A model generated the notes under the pieces. That model worked only from the letters and a program-made list of their open reading frames with translations. It made no database searches and had not been told where the DNA came from. A DNA stretch of 64,000 nucleotides, taken from Serratia ureilytica (GTDB lineage: Bacteria; Pseudomonadota; Gammaproteobacteria; Enterobacterales; Enterobacteriaceae). The DNA lies in NCBI RefSeq assembly GCF_013375155.1, contig NZ_JABXOF010000011.1:186001-250000 (forward strand). The letters run 5' to 3'. Position numbers and translations under genes: made by a program. Below, piece by piece: positions 8,533 through 17,424 of the stretch (position 1 is its first letter; each line of letters opens with the position of its first letter).

Positions 8533-9422
8533 CAGGATTGTTTCTCCCTGGCCTGACTGTTGGCAGGCGGATCGCTCTTGGTGTGGCCATAGAACACCGC
8601 CGGGCGTTCATCGTCGGTCAACACCGTGACGGTGCGCGGATCGTTGTCGTCGTGCAGATCCGGGCCGGAGAGGTTGATATGGCGCAGCACGCCGCCGAAC
8701 GCCAGCTCCAGATTGCTCTGGGTGAAGGTGGTTTCGGTCGGGCCGGCGGCCAACACCGTGCGGTTGATGAGGATCACCCGATCGCAGAACTCCGGCACGC
8801 TGCCGAGGTTATGGGTGGAAACCAGGATTAAATGCCCCTCGTCGCGCAGCGAGCGCAGCAGATCGATAATGGCATTCTCGGTTTTCACATCCACGCCGGT
8901 GAAAGGCTCATCCAGCAGCAGCACCGTGCCCTGCTGCGCCAGGGCGCGCGCCAGAAACACGCGCTTTTTCTGACCGCCGGAGAGTTCGCCGATCTGCCGG
9001 CCGCGCAGCTCGCTGAGGCCGACGCGCTCCAGCGCCTTGTCGACCCGCAAGCGATCCTCGCGCGACGGAATGCGCAGGAAATTCATCTTGCCGTAGCGGC
9101 CCATCATCACCACGTCTTCCACCAGCACCGGGAAGTTCCAGTCGACGTCTTCGGTTTGCGGCACGTAGGCGATCAGGTTCTTTTTCAGCGCGTCCGCCAC
9201 CGGTTTGTCGCTCAGCGACACCCGGCCGCTGGTGGGCTTGACCAGCCCCATGATGCTTTTGAACAGCGTCGATTTACCGCTGCCGTTAACGCCCACCAGC
9301 GCGCAGATAGAACCGCCGCTCAGGGTAAAACTGGCGTTATGAATGGCGGTGTGCCCGTTGTTGTAGGTCACGGTGACGTCGTCCACGCTCAATTCAGGGC
9401 GGACAAACAGCTCATGGGTCAT
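8532..9422 (-). CDS. sitB: manganese/iron ABC transporter ATPase SitB
   Basis: A 296-residue ABC ATPase. Walker A is GVNGSGKST (about residues 43-51), the signature is LSGGQKKR, Walker B is [12 protein letters not shown] and the switch His is in STHN. The C-terminal extension (after about residue 235) is longer than in minimal ATPases, as in other SitB/YfeB proteins. Its ATG overlaps the sitA stop by four bases (ATGA), giving translational coupling to the binding protein. Confidence 0.94.
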   Translation of the reverse strand: MTHELFVRPELSVDDVTVTYNNGHTAIHNASFTLSGGSICALVGVNGSGKSTLFKSIMGLVKPTSGRVSLSDKPVADALKKNLIAYVPQTEDVDWNFPVLVEDVVMMGRYGKMNFLRIPSREDRLRVDKALERVGLSELRGRQIGELSGGQKKRVFLARALAQQGTVLLLDEPFTGVDVKTENAIIDLLRSLRDEGHLILVSTHNLGSVPEFCDRVILINRTVLAAGPTETTFTQSNLELAFGGVLRHINLSGPDLHDDNDPRTVTVLTDDERPAVFYGHTKSDPPANSQAREKQS

Positions 9423-10363
9423 TGATCGAATCCTTTGGCGATGGTTTGCACGGTGGTGTTAAGCAGATCGATATAGGTCGGCACCGGGCCATCGCGGGTG
9501 GACAGCGAATCCACGTACAACACGCCGCCGTATTTGGCGCCGGTCTCTTTCGCCACCTGCCTGGCCGGCTTGTCGGAAATGGTGCTCTCGCTGAACACCA
9601 CCGGAATATGGTGGGCGCGCACCGCGTCGATCACCCGGCGGACCTGTTGCGGCGAGCCTTGCTCATCGGCGTTGATCGGCCACAGATAGACTTCTTTCAG
9701 CTGATAGTCCTGCGCCAGGTAGCTGAAGGCGCCTTCACTGGTCACCAGCCAACGCTGCGCGGCCGGAATGCGCGCCAGGCGTTCGCGCAGCGGAGCGTCC
9801 AGCGCGCCGATTTTCTCTGCGTAGGCCTTGGCGTTGCGGTTGTAGGTTTCCGCATTGGCCGGATCGTGCGCCACCAGCGCTTTACGGATGTTTTCGATAT
9901 ATACCAGCGCGTTGCTCGGTGACATCCAGGCATGCGGGTTCGGGTTGCCGTTATAGGGCCCTTCACGGATCGGCAGCGGGGTGATGCCTTCGGTCACGAC
10001 CGCCGCCGGCACCTGCTTGATGTTCTCGAAGAAGCGCTGGAACCAGCGTTCCAGGTTCATGCCGTTCCACAGGATCAGGTCGGCGTGCTGCGCTTTGACG
10101 ATATCGCGCGGGGTGGGCTGGTAATCGTGGATCTCGGCGCCCGGTTTGGTGATGGATTCCACGACGGCGGCGTCACCCGCCACGTTCTGGGCGATATCCT
10201 GAATGATGGTGAAAGTGGTCACCACGCGCAGCTTTTTTTCCGCCAGCGCGGGTTGGCTGACCAGAGCGGCGCCGAGCAGCAAACAGGCGAGCGTGAAGGG
10301 GCGTAACAGTGCGGCAGCGCGGGGAGGGCGACTGCGACGAAAAGCGCAAGTTATCAATGGCAT
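9419..10363 (-). CDS. sitA: periplasmic manganese/iron-binding protein SitA
   Basis: A 314-residue cluster A-I (ZnuA-like) solute-binding protein. An arginine-rich N-terminus and a hydrophobic stretch end in QPALA/E, a signal peptidase I site. Metal ligands typical of SitA/YfeA/PsaA are visible: His in [12 protein letters not shown], His in [11 protein letters not shown], Glu in [10 protein letters not shown] and Asp in YVDSLST. AGGAG is spaced eight bases from the ATG. It is the first gene of sitABCD; the Fur-like box 23 bp upstream predicts iron repression, with MntR input possible. Confidence 0.94.
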   Translation of the reverse strand: MPLITCAFRRSRPPRAAALLRPFTLACLLLGAALVSQPALAEKKLRVVTTFTIIQDIAQNVAGDAAVVESITKPGAEIHDYQPTPRDIVKAQHADLILWNGMNLERWFQRFFENIKQVPAAVVTEGITPLPIREGPYNGNPNPHAWMSPSNALVYIENIRKALVAHDPANAETYNRNAKAYAEKIGALDAPLRERLARIPAAQRWLVTSEGAFSYLAQDYQLKEVYLWPINADEQGSPQQVRRVIDAVRAHHIPVVFSESTISDKPARQVAKETGAKYGGVLYVDSLSTRDGPVPTYIDLLNTTVQTIAKGFDQ

Positions 10364-10385
10364 GATGACGTCTCCTGGTTCAAAT

Positions 10386-10404
10386 GAAAATGATTATCAA
10401 TATC
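10386..10404. promoter_or_regulatory. Fur box of sitABCD
   Basis: GAAAATGATTATCAATATC matches 16 of 19 positions of the Fur consensus GATAATGATAATCATTATC and lies just upstream of sitA. Confidence 0.8.
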
Positions 10405-10494
10405 AATTGAAGCGAAGTCAAGCGTCACTTGCCCACCGCCGGCGGGGCTATTTCTCCAACTGAAAAATAATACCGTCCGGGGAGTTATAGCATT

Positions 10495-10794
10495 TTATGT
10501 ATCAGTATGTAACCGCTGAAGGTAGTCCTTACAGGTGCAGATCGCCACCTCCGGCTGTTTTCCCAAAGCCAACTGCCCGAACCCCTGCGCCAGACGCTGC
10601 ACATCCTCTTGATCCAGAACGGTTATGAACGCAAAACTGTTGCTGCCGAGTTCATGATGAACGCCATTTTCGTCTGTCACCGACGTGACAAAACCTTCAC
10701 GGGTCAATTGCCCGGTCAGCTTGGCCAGGTCGGTCAGTCCCGCTTCCTGATAGCGAAAAGTCACCACAAAGCAGCTTGTTGCAGATTGACTCAT
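10495..10794 (-). CDS. ghoS: GhoS-like protein (type V antitoxin family), orphan
   Basis: A 99-residue protein resembling E. coli GhoS, the endoribonuclease antitoxin that cleaves ghoT toxin mRNA. Shared features are the N-terminal FVVTFRY strand, the central block SVTDENGVHHELGSNSFAF (E. coli has VADEYGIPRQLNENSFA), and a terminal DYL tail. The fold is Cas2-like ferredoxin. AGAGGTGA precedes the ATG. No GhoT-like short membrane ORF is seen on either side: the 100 bases downstream hold the sit promoter and the upstream gap leads to emtA. The call rests on remembered family similarity, so its RNA target is unknown. Confidence 0.65.
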   Translation of the reverse strand: MSQSATSCFVVTFRYQEAGLTDLAKLTGQLTREGFVTSVTDENGVHHELGSNSFAFITVLDQEDVQRLAQGFGQLALGKQPEVAICTCKDYLQRLHTDT

Positions 10795-10903
10795 AAATCA
10801 CCTCTTGGTATATGGATAGCTTGAGATTAGTCCAAAAAATTACTGCAGGTGTCCTTACAAGTTGTATATGCTACGCAACTCATTGAAAGGAGTGAGGGAT
10901 TCT

Positions 10904-11569
10904 GTGAAAACAAAAATAGGTTGCCTTACGGCAATTTTGCTTTTGTCGGGGTGCGCCAAAGACCCGCAAACGGCGAGCAATATTTCAGGCAGTGGCACAA
11001 CGCGTGGCGGTTGGTTAAAACCCCCTCCGCAGGCACCGGTAAACCGCACAGGCACCCCGGTTGCTTATAACGATTACATTCGTCAGGCCGCCAGCAACTA
11101 CGGCGTCGACGAAACGCTGATTAAAGCGATTATTCAGGTGGAGTCCGGGTTTAACCCGAACGTGGTCAGCACCTCGAACGCAGTGGGATTGATGCAGCTG
11201 AAGGCTTCTACCGCCGGCCGCGACGCCTATCGCATGAAAGGACGAAGCGGGCAACCCAGCTCGCGTGAGCTGAAGGATCCGGCGGTCAATATTGATCTGG
11301 GAACGGCCTATATCAATATTCTTCAAAGCCAGCAGCTAGCCGGGATCAACAACCCACAGACTTTGCGTTACGCCACCATCGTTTCGTATGTGAACGGGGC
11401 GGGCGCCATGTTGCGCACTTTCTCCTCGGACAAGCGCGTGGCGGTTAATCGCATCAATCAGATGAGTCCGGATGAGTTTTATCAGCACATCCAGAAAAAG
11501 CACCCGGCACCGCAGGCGCCGCGCTATTTATGGAAAGTGACCACCGCTTATCAGGCGATGTCGCAGTAA
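10904..11569 (+). CDS. emtA: membrane-bound lytic murein transglycosylase (EmtA/MltE family)
   Basis: A 221-residue lipoprotein of the soluble-lytic-transglycosylase-like family, which cleaves peptidoglycan glycan strands endolytically. The lipobox LLLSGC gives an acylated Cys. The catalytic Glu is in IIQVESGFNPN, and the substrate-groove motifs SNAVGLMQLKAS, AYINIL and YVNGAGAMLRTFSSD match EmtA, as does the ending HPAPQAPRYLWK. I chose the GTG at 10904 (AAGGAG ahead, signal peptide directly after it) over the in-frame TTG/ATG upstream. It is about 18 residues longer than E. coli EmtA because of a Pro/Gly-rich linker after the lipid anchor. Confidence 0.88.
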   Translation: MKTKIGCLTAILLLSGCAKDPQTASNISGSGTTRGGWLKPPPQAPVNRTGTPVAYNDYIRQAASNYGVDETLIKAIIQVESGFNPNVVSTSNAVGLMQLKASTAGRDAYRMKGRSGQPSSRELKDPAVNIDLGTAYINILQSQQLAGINNPQTLRYATIVSYVNGAGAMLRTFSSDKRVAVNRINQMSPDEFYQHIQKKHPAPQAPRYLWKVTTAYQAMSQ

Positions 11570-11582
11570 TCCCATCCTTTGA

Positions 11583-11613
11583 ATCGGCCGCCGAACGCGG
11601 CCGATTTTGTTTT
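11583..11613 (+). terminator. rho-independent terminator of emtA
   Basis: ATCGGCCG...CGGCCGAT stem followed by TTTTGTTTT. Confidence 0.85.
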
Positions 11614-11734
11614 CGGCGTCAGTTTTTAGCGCGACCCGCCTCTCATTTTTCGTTATTTCCTCATCGCTTATCAGAAAAACCGCACAAAAAGTTAAATTTA
11701 CGTTAGCAGATAAATCTTTACGTTCATTCAATAA

Positions 11735-11746
11735 GTTACCGGTAAC
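11735..11746. promoter_or_regulatory. GntR-type operator upstream of the gluconate dehydrogenase operon
   Basis: GTTACCGGTAAC, a perfect 12-bp palindrome extended to AAGTTACCGGTAACATT, matches the core of the E. coli GntR operator (consensus around ATGTTACC-GTAACAT). It lies about 130 bp upstream of the first dehydrogenase gene. The rest of the 260-base leader is AT-rich with no other recognised site. Confidence 0.6.
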
Positions 11747-11873
11747 ATTTTTGCTTTTGCTCGCATTCTGACCTTCAATAAATAGACAAATAAGTAACAA
11801 ATTATTTTAAAAACCCGTATCGATCGCAAGGTTGCGGTTAAATAGTTGTGACTATCTTTGGATGGAATGTGAC

Positions 11874-12599
11874 ATGTCGAATCATAAAACCAACAATTCG
11901 CGGCGCGATTTCTTGTTGAAATCGATGACCTTAATTCCTGCGGCGGTAATTGGTGGCAGCGGCGTTGGCGCGCTGACGGCCCCAGCACCAGCGGTCGCTG
12001 CCTCGAACACTTCAACGCAGAACGATTACCAACCGACCTTTTTCACCCCGGAAGAGTGGGCCTTCATCAAGGCCGCCGTCGCGCGCCTGATCCCGGCCGA
12101 CGAACGCGGCCCTGGCGCGCTGGAAGCCGGCGTGCCGGAGTTTATCGATCGCCAGATGAACACGCCGTACGCCACCGGTTCCATCTGGTACATGCAGGGG
12201 CCGTTCAACCCCGATGTGCCGAAGGAAATGGGCTACCAGCTGCCGCTGGTGCCCAAGCAAATCTACAACCTCGGCATCGCAGACGCCGACGCCTACAGCA
12301 AGAAAACCGCCGGCAAGCCTTTCGCCGAACTGGATGGCGCGCAGCAAGACGCCCTGCTGCAAAAGTTCGAGTCCGGCGAGGCGGAGTTCCAGCAACTGCC
12401 GTCGAAACTGTTCTTCTCCTATCTGCTGCAAAACACCCGTGAAGGTTTCTTCAGCGATCCGATCCATGGCGGCAACAAAGACATGGTTGGCTGGAAGCTG
12501 ATTAATTTTCCGGGCGCGCGCGCCGATTTTATGGACTGGGTTGAGCGAGGGGAGCGTTATCCCTTCCCGCCGGTCTCGATTCGTGGGGAGAGGGGCTAA
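11874..12599 (+). CDS. gluconate 2-dehydrogenase subunit 3 (small, Tat-exported subunit)
   Basis: A 241-residue member of the gluconate_2-dh3 family, the gamma subunit of membrane-bound flavoprotein gluconate dehydrogenase. The N-terminus has a twin-arginine signal (SRRDFLLK) followed by a hydrophobic stretch ending PAVAA, so it is exported folded. The mature part starts with [22 protein letters not shown], typical of the family. The ATG at 11874 was chosen over an upstream TTG. It is the first gene of a three-gene operon and probably carries the flavoprotein subunit through the Tat pore. Confidence 0.88.
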   Translation: MSNHKTNNSRRDFLLKSMTLIPAAVIGGSGVGALTAPAPAVAASNTSTQNDYQPTFFTPEEWAFIKAAVARLIPADERGPGALEAGVPEFIDRQMNTPYATGSIWYMQGPFNPDVPKEMGYQLPLVPKQIYNLGIADADAYSKKTAGKPFAELDGAQQDALLQKFESGEAEFQQLPSKLFFSYLLQNTREGFFSDPIHGGNKDMVGWKLINFPGARADFMDWVERGERYPFPPVSIRGERG

Positions 12600-12601
12600 C
12601 C

Positions 12602-14383
12602 ATGGCAACGGTAATGAAAAAAGTAGACGCGGTGATCGTCGGCTTCGGCTGGGTGGGCGCGATCATGGCCAAAGAGCTGACCGAGGCCGGCCTCAACGTG
12701 GTGGCGCTGGAGCGCGGCCCGATGCGCGACACCTACCCGGACGGTTCTTATCCGCAGGTGATCGACGAGCTGACCTATAACATTCGACGCAAGCTGTTCC
12801 AGGATCTGTCGAAAAGCACCGTCACCATTCGCCACAACAGCAGCCAGACCGCGGTGCCTTACCGCCAGCTGGCGGCGTTCCTGCCGGGCACCGGCGTCGG
12901 CGGCGCCGGTCTGCACTGGTCGGGCGTGCATTTCCGCGTCGATCCGATCGAACTGCGCATGCGCAGCCATTATGAAGAACGCTACGGCAAAAACTTCATT
13001 CCGAAGGACATGACCATCCAGGACTTCGGCGTGACCTACGACGAGCTGGAACCGTTCTTCGACAAAGCGGAGAAAGTGTTCGGCACTTCCGGCACCGCCT
13101 GGACCATCAAAGGGCAGAAAGTGGCGCAGAAGGGCGGTAACCGCTTTGCGCCGGATCGCTCCGACGACTTCCCGCTGCCGGCGCAGAAAAACACCTACTC
13201 CGCCCAGCTGTTCGAGAAAGCGGCGCTGGAGGTGGGTTACCACCCTTACAACCTGCCGTCCGCCAACACCTCGGACTCTTACACCAACCCGTACGGCGCG
13301 CAGATGGGCCCATGCAACTTCTGCGGTTTCTGCAGCGGCTACGCCTGCTACATGTATTCCAAAGCCTCGCCGAACGTCAACATCTTGCCGGCGCTGCGCA
13401 TGGAGAAACGCTTCGAGCTGCGCACCAACGCCAACGTGCTGAAGGTCAACCTGACCGATGATAAGTCCCGCGCCACCGGCGTGAACTACGTCGATGCGCA
13501 GGGCCGTGAGATTGAACAGCCGGCCGACCTGGTGATCCTGGGCGCGTTCCAGTTCCACAATGTGCACCTGATGCTGCTGTCCGGCATCGGCAAGCCTTAC
13601 GATCCGGTGACCGGCGAAGGAGTGGTCGGGCGCAACTTCGCCTACCAGAACATGACCACCATCAAGGCGTTCTTTGATAAAGACGTCTTCACCAACCCGT
13701 TCATCGGCGCCGGCGGCAACGGCGTGGGCGTGGATGACTTCAACGCCGACAACTTCGATCACGCCAAAGAAGGCTTCGTCGGCGGTTCGCCGTTCTGGGT
13801 CAACCAGGCGGGCACCAAGCCGATCTCCGGCCTGCCGACCCCGCCGGGTACCCCGGCCTGGGGCAGCAAGTGGAAAGCGGCGGTGGCGGATGCCTACACC
13901 CACCACGTCTCGATGGATGCCCACGGCGCGCACCAGTCGTACCGCAACAACTATCTGGATCTCGATCCCAACTACAAGAACGTGTTCGGCCAGCCGCTGC
14001 TGCGCATGACGTTCGACTGGCAGGAAAACGACATCAAGATGGCGCAGTTCATGTACGACAAGATGGCGCCGATCGCCAAGGCGATGAACCCGAAACTGAT
14101 CGCCGGCAGCCCGAAAAACGCCAACAGCCACTTCGATACCACCAGCTACCAGACCACCCACATGAACGGCGGTGCGGTGATGGGGGAAGATCCGAAGACC
14201 AGCGCGGTCAACCGCTATCTGCAGAGCTGGGATGTGCACAACGTGTTCTCGATCGGCGCATCGGCCTTCCCGCAAGGGCTGGGCTACAACCCGACCGGCA
14301 CCGTGGCGGCGCTGGCTTATTGGTCTGCCCGCGCCATTCGCGAGCAGTATCTGAAAAACCCAGGCCCATTGGTGCAGGCATAA
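12602..14383 (+). CDS. gluconate 2-dehydrogenase flavoprotein (GMC oxidoreductase) large subunit
   Basis: A 593-residue GMC oxidoreductase that oxidises D-gluconate to 2-ketogluconate in the periplasm. The FAD-binding dinucleotide motif is GFGWVGAIMAKELTEAG near residue 13. C-terminal catalytic elements are TTHMNGGAVMG and the His/Asn-type GLGYNPTGTVAALAYW. A cysteine cluster C238-x2-C241-x2-C244-x4-C249 matches the arrangement of the 3Fe-4S cluster in related FAD-glucose dehydrogenases, which relays electrons to the cytochrome. It has no signal peptide of its own, implying co-export with subunit 3. GGGGAGAGGGG precedes the ATG, two bases after the previous stop. Confidence 0.92.
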   Translation: MATVMKKVDAVIVGFGWVGAIMAKELTEAGLNVVALERGPMRDTYPDGSYPQVIDELTYNIRRKLFQDLSKSTVTIRHNSSQTAVPYRQLAAFLPGTGVGGAGLHWSGVHFRVDPIELRMRSHYEERYGKNFIPKDMTIQDFGVTYDELEPFFDKAEKVFGTSGTAWTIKGQKVAQKGGNRFAPDRSDDFPLPAQKNTYSAQLFEKAALEVGYHPYNLPSANTSDSYTNPYGAQMGPCNFCGFCSGYACYMYSKASPNVNILPALRMEKRFELRTNANVLKVNLTDDKSRATGVNYVDAQGREIEQPADLVILGAFQFHNVHLMLLSGIGKPYDPVTGEGVVGRNFAYQNMTTIKAFFDKDVFTNPFIGAGGNGVGVDDFNADNFDHAKEGFVGGSPFWVNQAGTKPISGLPTPPGTPAWGSKWKAAVADAYTHHVSMDAHGAHQSYRNNYLDLDPNYKNVFGQPLLRMTFDWQENDIKMAQFMYDKMAPIAKAMNPKLIAGSPKNANSHFDTTSYQTTHMNGGAVMGEDPKTSAVNRYLQSWDVHNVFSIGASAFPQGLGYNPTGTVAALAYWSARAIREQYLKNPGPLVQA

Positions 14384-14395
14384 GGACGGCGAACG

Positions 14396-15733
14396 ATGAA
14401 AGCATTTGTACCGGCACTGGTTCTCAGTGCAGTGAGTTTCTCCGTTTGGGCGCAGGACGCCACCGTCAGCAGCGAGCTGATCAAGCGCGGCGAGTACCTG
14501 GCGCGCGCCGGTGACTGTGTGGCCTGCCATACCGATGGCAAGAACGGCAAGACCTTCGCCGGCGGCCTGGCGATGGAGACGCCGATCGGCACCATCTACT
14601 CGACCAACATTACGCCGGACAAGAAAACCGGCATCGGCGATTACAGCTTCGAGGATTTCGACAACGCGGTGCGTAAGGGCGTAGCCAAAAACGGCAGCAC
14701 CCTGTACCCGGCGATGCCGTACCCGTCGTTCGCGCTGGTGAAAGAGGACGACATGCGCGCCATGTATGCCTATTTCATGCACGGCGTGCAGCCGGTGGAG
14801 CAGGCCAACAAGGACTCCGACATCCCGTGGCCGCTGTCGATGCGCTGGCCGCTGAGCATCTGGCGCGGCATGTTTGCGCCGTCGCCGGCGGATTTTGTCG
14901 CCGACGCCAAGGCCGATCCGGTGATTGAGCGCGGTCGCTACCTGGTGGAAGGCCTGGGCCACTGCGGCGCCTGCCATACCCCGCGCAGCATCACCATGCA
15001 GGAGAAAGCGTTGAGCAACAGCGAAAGCGACGACTACCTGTCCGGGAGCAACGCGCCGATCGACGGGTGGGTGGCTTCCAGCCTGCGCGGCGACCGCAAG
15101 GACGGCCTGGGCAGCTGGAGCGAAGCCGAGCTGACCGAGTTCCTGAAAACCGGCCGTAACGACAAAGCCATCGTGTTCGGCGGCATGAGCGACGTCGTGG
15201 AGCACAGCCTGCAATACCTGAGCGACGACGATCTGACCGCCATCGCGCGCTACCTGAAATCGCTGCCGCCGAAAGACGGCAAGCAGCAGGCGGCGCCGGT
15301 CGAAGACAGCGTGGCCAAGGATCTGTGGCGCGGGAATGACAGCAAGCCCGGCGCGGCGCTGTATGTCGATAACTGCGCGGCCTGCCACCGCACCGACGGC
15401 GTGGGCTACAAGCGCGCCTTCCCGTCGCTGAAGGGCAATCCGGTGGTGCAGACCGAGGACGCGACCTCGCTGATCCACATCGTGCTGACCGGCAACACCA
15501 CGCCGGCGGTGCAGGGCGCGGTGTCCAACATCACCATGCCGCCGTTTGGCTGGCGTTTGAACGACCAGCAGGTGGCGGACGTGGTGAACTTCATCCGCAC
15601 CAGCTGGGGCAACAGCGCCAAACCGGTGAGTGCCTCCGACGTGGCCGACGTGCGTAAAGACCGCTCGATGATCCGCGACGAGAAGGAGATGGGCAGCGCC
15701 GAGGTGCCGGACCATCCGGACGCGAAGAAGTAA
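14396..15733 (+). CDS. gluconate 2-dehydrogenase tri-haem cytochrome c subunit
   Basis: A 445-residue periplasmic or membrane-anchored cytochrome c with a Sec signal (cleavage after SFSVWA). It has three CxxCH haem sites at about residues 41-45 (CVACH), 190-194 (CGACH) and 327-331 (CAACH), each followed by a distal Met region. It takes electrons from the flavoprotein and passes them to ubiquinone, as in acetic-acid-bacterial alcohol and gluconate dehydrogenases. AAGGACG precedes the ATG, 12 bases after the large-subunit stop. A terminator follows, so the operon is exactly three genes. Confidence 0.93.
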   Translation: MKAFVPALVLSAVSFSVWAQDATVSSELIKRGEYLARAGDCVACHTDGKNGKTFAGGLAMETPIGTIYSTNITPDKKTGIGDYSFEDFDNAVRKGVAKNGSTLYPAMPYPSFALVKEDDMRAMYAYFMHGVQPVEQANKDSDIPWPLSMRWPLSIWRGMFAPSPADFVADAKADPVIERGRYLVEGLGHCGACHTPRSITMQEKALSNSESDDYLSGSNAPIDGWVASSLRGDRKDGLGSWSEAELTEFLKTGRNDKAIVFGGMSDVVEHSLQYLSDDDLTAIARYLKSLPPKDGKQQAAPVEDSVAKDLWRGNDSKPGAALYVDNCAACHRTDGVGYKRAFPSLKGNPVVQTEDATSLIHIVLTGNTTPAVQGAVSNITMPPFGWRLNDQQVADVVNFIRTSWGNSAKPVSASDVADVRKDRSMIRDEKEMGSAEVPDHPDAKK

Positions 15734-15739
15734 ACCGCT

Positions 15740-15770
15740 TAAGGGCTCCGCAAGGGGCCCTTAGTTTTTC
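15740..15770 (+). terminator. terminator of the gluconate dehydrogenase operon
   Basis: AAGGGCTCC...GGGGCCCTT hairpin followed by AGTTTTT. Confidence 0.75.
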
Positions 15771-15887
15771 CTGCCTGCGCCGTTTTTTTCAGCATTTCCT
15801 GTTCGCAAATCGTTCGTTCGGCCGATAAAACATAGACCCGCAGCGGATTTTTCATTATCCTTTGCCGTCCTTTCATCAGGCGTAAGT

Positions 15888-15977
15888 ATGAAATATCGCT
15901 TTAATTCACTGATTACTATTAAAAAATTCGCGGAGAAGGATATCCCGTTAGGCGCAATCGTTGGCGCCGCAGATTAA
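15888..15977 (+). other. 29-codon short ORF ahead of the permease (possible leader peptide)
   Basis: ATG to TAA encodes MKYRFNSLITIKKFAEKD and a short tail, ending 13 bp before the permease ATG. The ribosome-binding site is weak. It could be a translational leader for the amino acid permease or a chance frame. Confidence 0.2.
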
Positions 15978-15990
15978 GGTAGACTGTCTC

Positions 15991-17274
15991 ATGAGTACGA
16001 TTTCTCCCGATTCAGGCACGCTGACGGCCGCTCAGCCTGCCAAATGGAACAAAACCGACACCGTCTGGATGTTCGGTCTTTATGCCACCGCGGTGGGCGC
16101 CGGCACGTTGTTCTTGCCGATCAACGCCGGCCTGAACGGCCCGTTGGTGTTGCTGCTGATGGCGCTGTTCGCTTTCCCGCTGACCTATTTGCCGCACCGC
16201 GCGCTCAGCCGCTTCGTGCTTTCCGGTTCCAGCCGCGACGGCAACATTCACGATGTGGTGGTGGAACACTTCGGCGTGCTGGCCGGCAAAATCATCATGG
16301 TGCTGTATCTGATGGCGTTCTTCCCGATCGTGCTGGTGTACAGCATTTCGATCACCAACGCGCTGGACAGCTTCCTGATCCATCAGTTCCACGTGGCGCC
16401 GCTGCCGCGCATCTGGCTGAGCCTGGCGGTGGTGGTGGTGCTCAATCTGGTGCTGCTGCGCGGCAAAGACAGCATCGTGGCGGCAATGGGCATGCTGGTG
16501 TTCCCGCTGCTGGTGTTCCTGATGGGCATTTCGCTGTACCTGATGCCGAGCTGGAATACCGCCAACTTCGTGCATGGCCTGGCCGCCACCCGCTTCGACA
16601 CGCCGGGGCTGTGGCATTCGCTGTGGCTGGCCGTGCCGGTGATGGTGTTTTCCTTCAGCCATGCGCCGATCATCTCTTCCTTCGCCTCGACCCAGAAGAG
16701 CCTGTACGGCGACAAGGCGGAACGCCGCTGTGCGCGCATCATGCGCTACAGCTATGTGCTGATCTGCGTTACCGTGCTGTTCTTCGTGTTCAGTTGCGTG
16801 CTGAGCCTGTCTCATGAAGACATGCTGCAGGCGAAAGAGCAGAACATCACGGTGCTGACCACGCTGGCCAACAAGTTCTCCAACCCGCTGATCGCCTACC
16901 TTGGCCCGGTGATGGCGATGCTGGCGATGGCCAAATCCTATCTCGGCACCTCGCTGGGGGTGACGGAAGGGGCGACCAGCCTGATCGACGGCGTCACGCG
17001 CGCGGTCGGCAAGCCGCTCAGCTCGCGCATGACGCACCGCATCTCGGCGGTGTCGCTGTTCCTGCTCACCTGGGCGGCGACGGTGTGGAACCCCAGCGCG
17101 CTGCATATCATCGAAACCATCAGCGGCCCGCTGATTGCGGCGATCCTGTTCATCTTGCCGATGTACGCCGTGCGTGCGGTGCCGGCCATGCGCCAATATC
17201 GCGCGGCGAGCAACGTCTTCGTGCTGGTGATGGGCCTGATCGCGCTCTCGGCGCTGATCTACGGCCTGATGTGA
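15991..17274 (+). CDS. HAAAP family amino acid permease (SdaC/YhaO-like serine/threonine transporter)
   Basis: A 427-residue, eleven-helix inner-membrane permease of the hydroxy/aromatic amino acid permease family. It aligns closely by eye with E. coli SdaC: KTDTVWMFGLYATAVGAG, LFLPINAG, LWLAVPVMVFSFSHAPIISSFA, AKEQNI and IETISGPLIAAILFILPMYA. Serine or threonine import with protons is the likely role, but substrate cannot be fixed within the family. The ATG at 15991 with AAGGT upstream is preferred over a TTG 30 bp earlier. No serine dehydratase gene adjoins it. A GC-rich hairpin at 17282-17303 without a T-run may end the transcript. Confidence 0.85.
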   Translation: MSTISPDSGTLTAAQPAKWNKTDTVWMFGLYATAVGAGTLFLPINAGLNGPLVLLLMALFAFPLTYLPHRALSRFVLSGSSRDGNIHDVVVEHFGVLAGKIIMVLYLMAFFPIVLVYSISITNALDSFLIHQFHVAPLPRIWLSLAVVVVLNLVLLRGKDSIVAAMGMLVFPLLVFLMGISLYLMPSWNTANFVHGLAATRFDTPGLWHSLWLAVPVMVFSFSHAPIISSFASTQKSLYGDKAERRCARIMRYSYVLICVTVLFFVFSCVLSLSHEDMLQAKEQNITVLTTLANKFSNPLIAYLGPVMAMLAMAKSYLGTSLGVTEGATSLIDGVTRAVGKPLSSRMTHRISAVSLFLLTWAATVWNPSALHIIETISGPLIAAILFILPMYAVRAVPAMRQYRAASNVFVLVMGLIALSALIYGLM

Positions 17275-17364
17275 TCCCCTGGGCGCGCTGGCTCCGGCGC
17301 GCCTCTTATCCTTCCTTTACACATCCCTTTGCAATTAATCGCCGGCATGCCGGGCGTTATCTTT

Positions 17365-17383
17365 GATAATGCAAGCCATTCTC
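17365..17383. promoter_or_regulatory. Fur-like box before the solitary binding protein
   Basis: GATAATGCAAGCCATTCTC matches 14 of 19 Fur consensus positions and lies about 40 bp upstream of the GTG start of the next gene. Confidence 0.55.
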
Positions 17384-17424
17384 ATTAGTATTTCCTGAAT
17401 GTATTCATGACTAAGGAGTCTTTC

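Noticed and set aside
12596-15715. Open frame of 1039 codons on the minus strand across the gluconate dehydrogenase genes
   Set aside because: It is the antisense of two certain genes, has His/Arg/Gly/Val-rich composition without any family motif, and arises from high GC at third codon positions.
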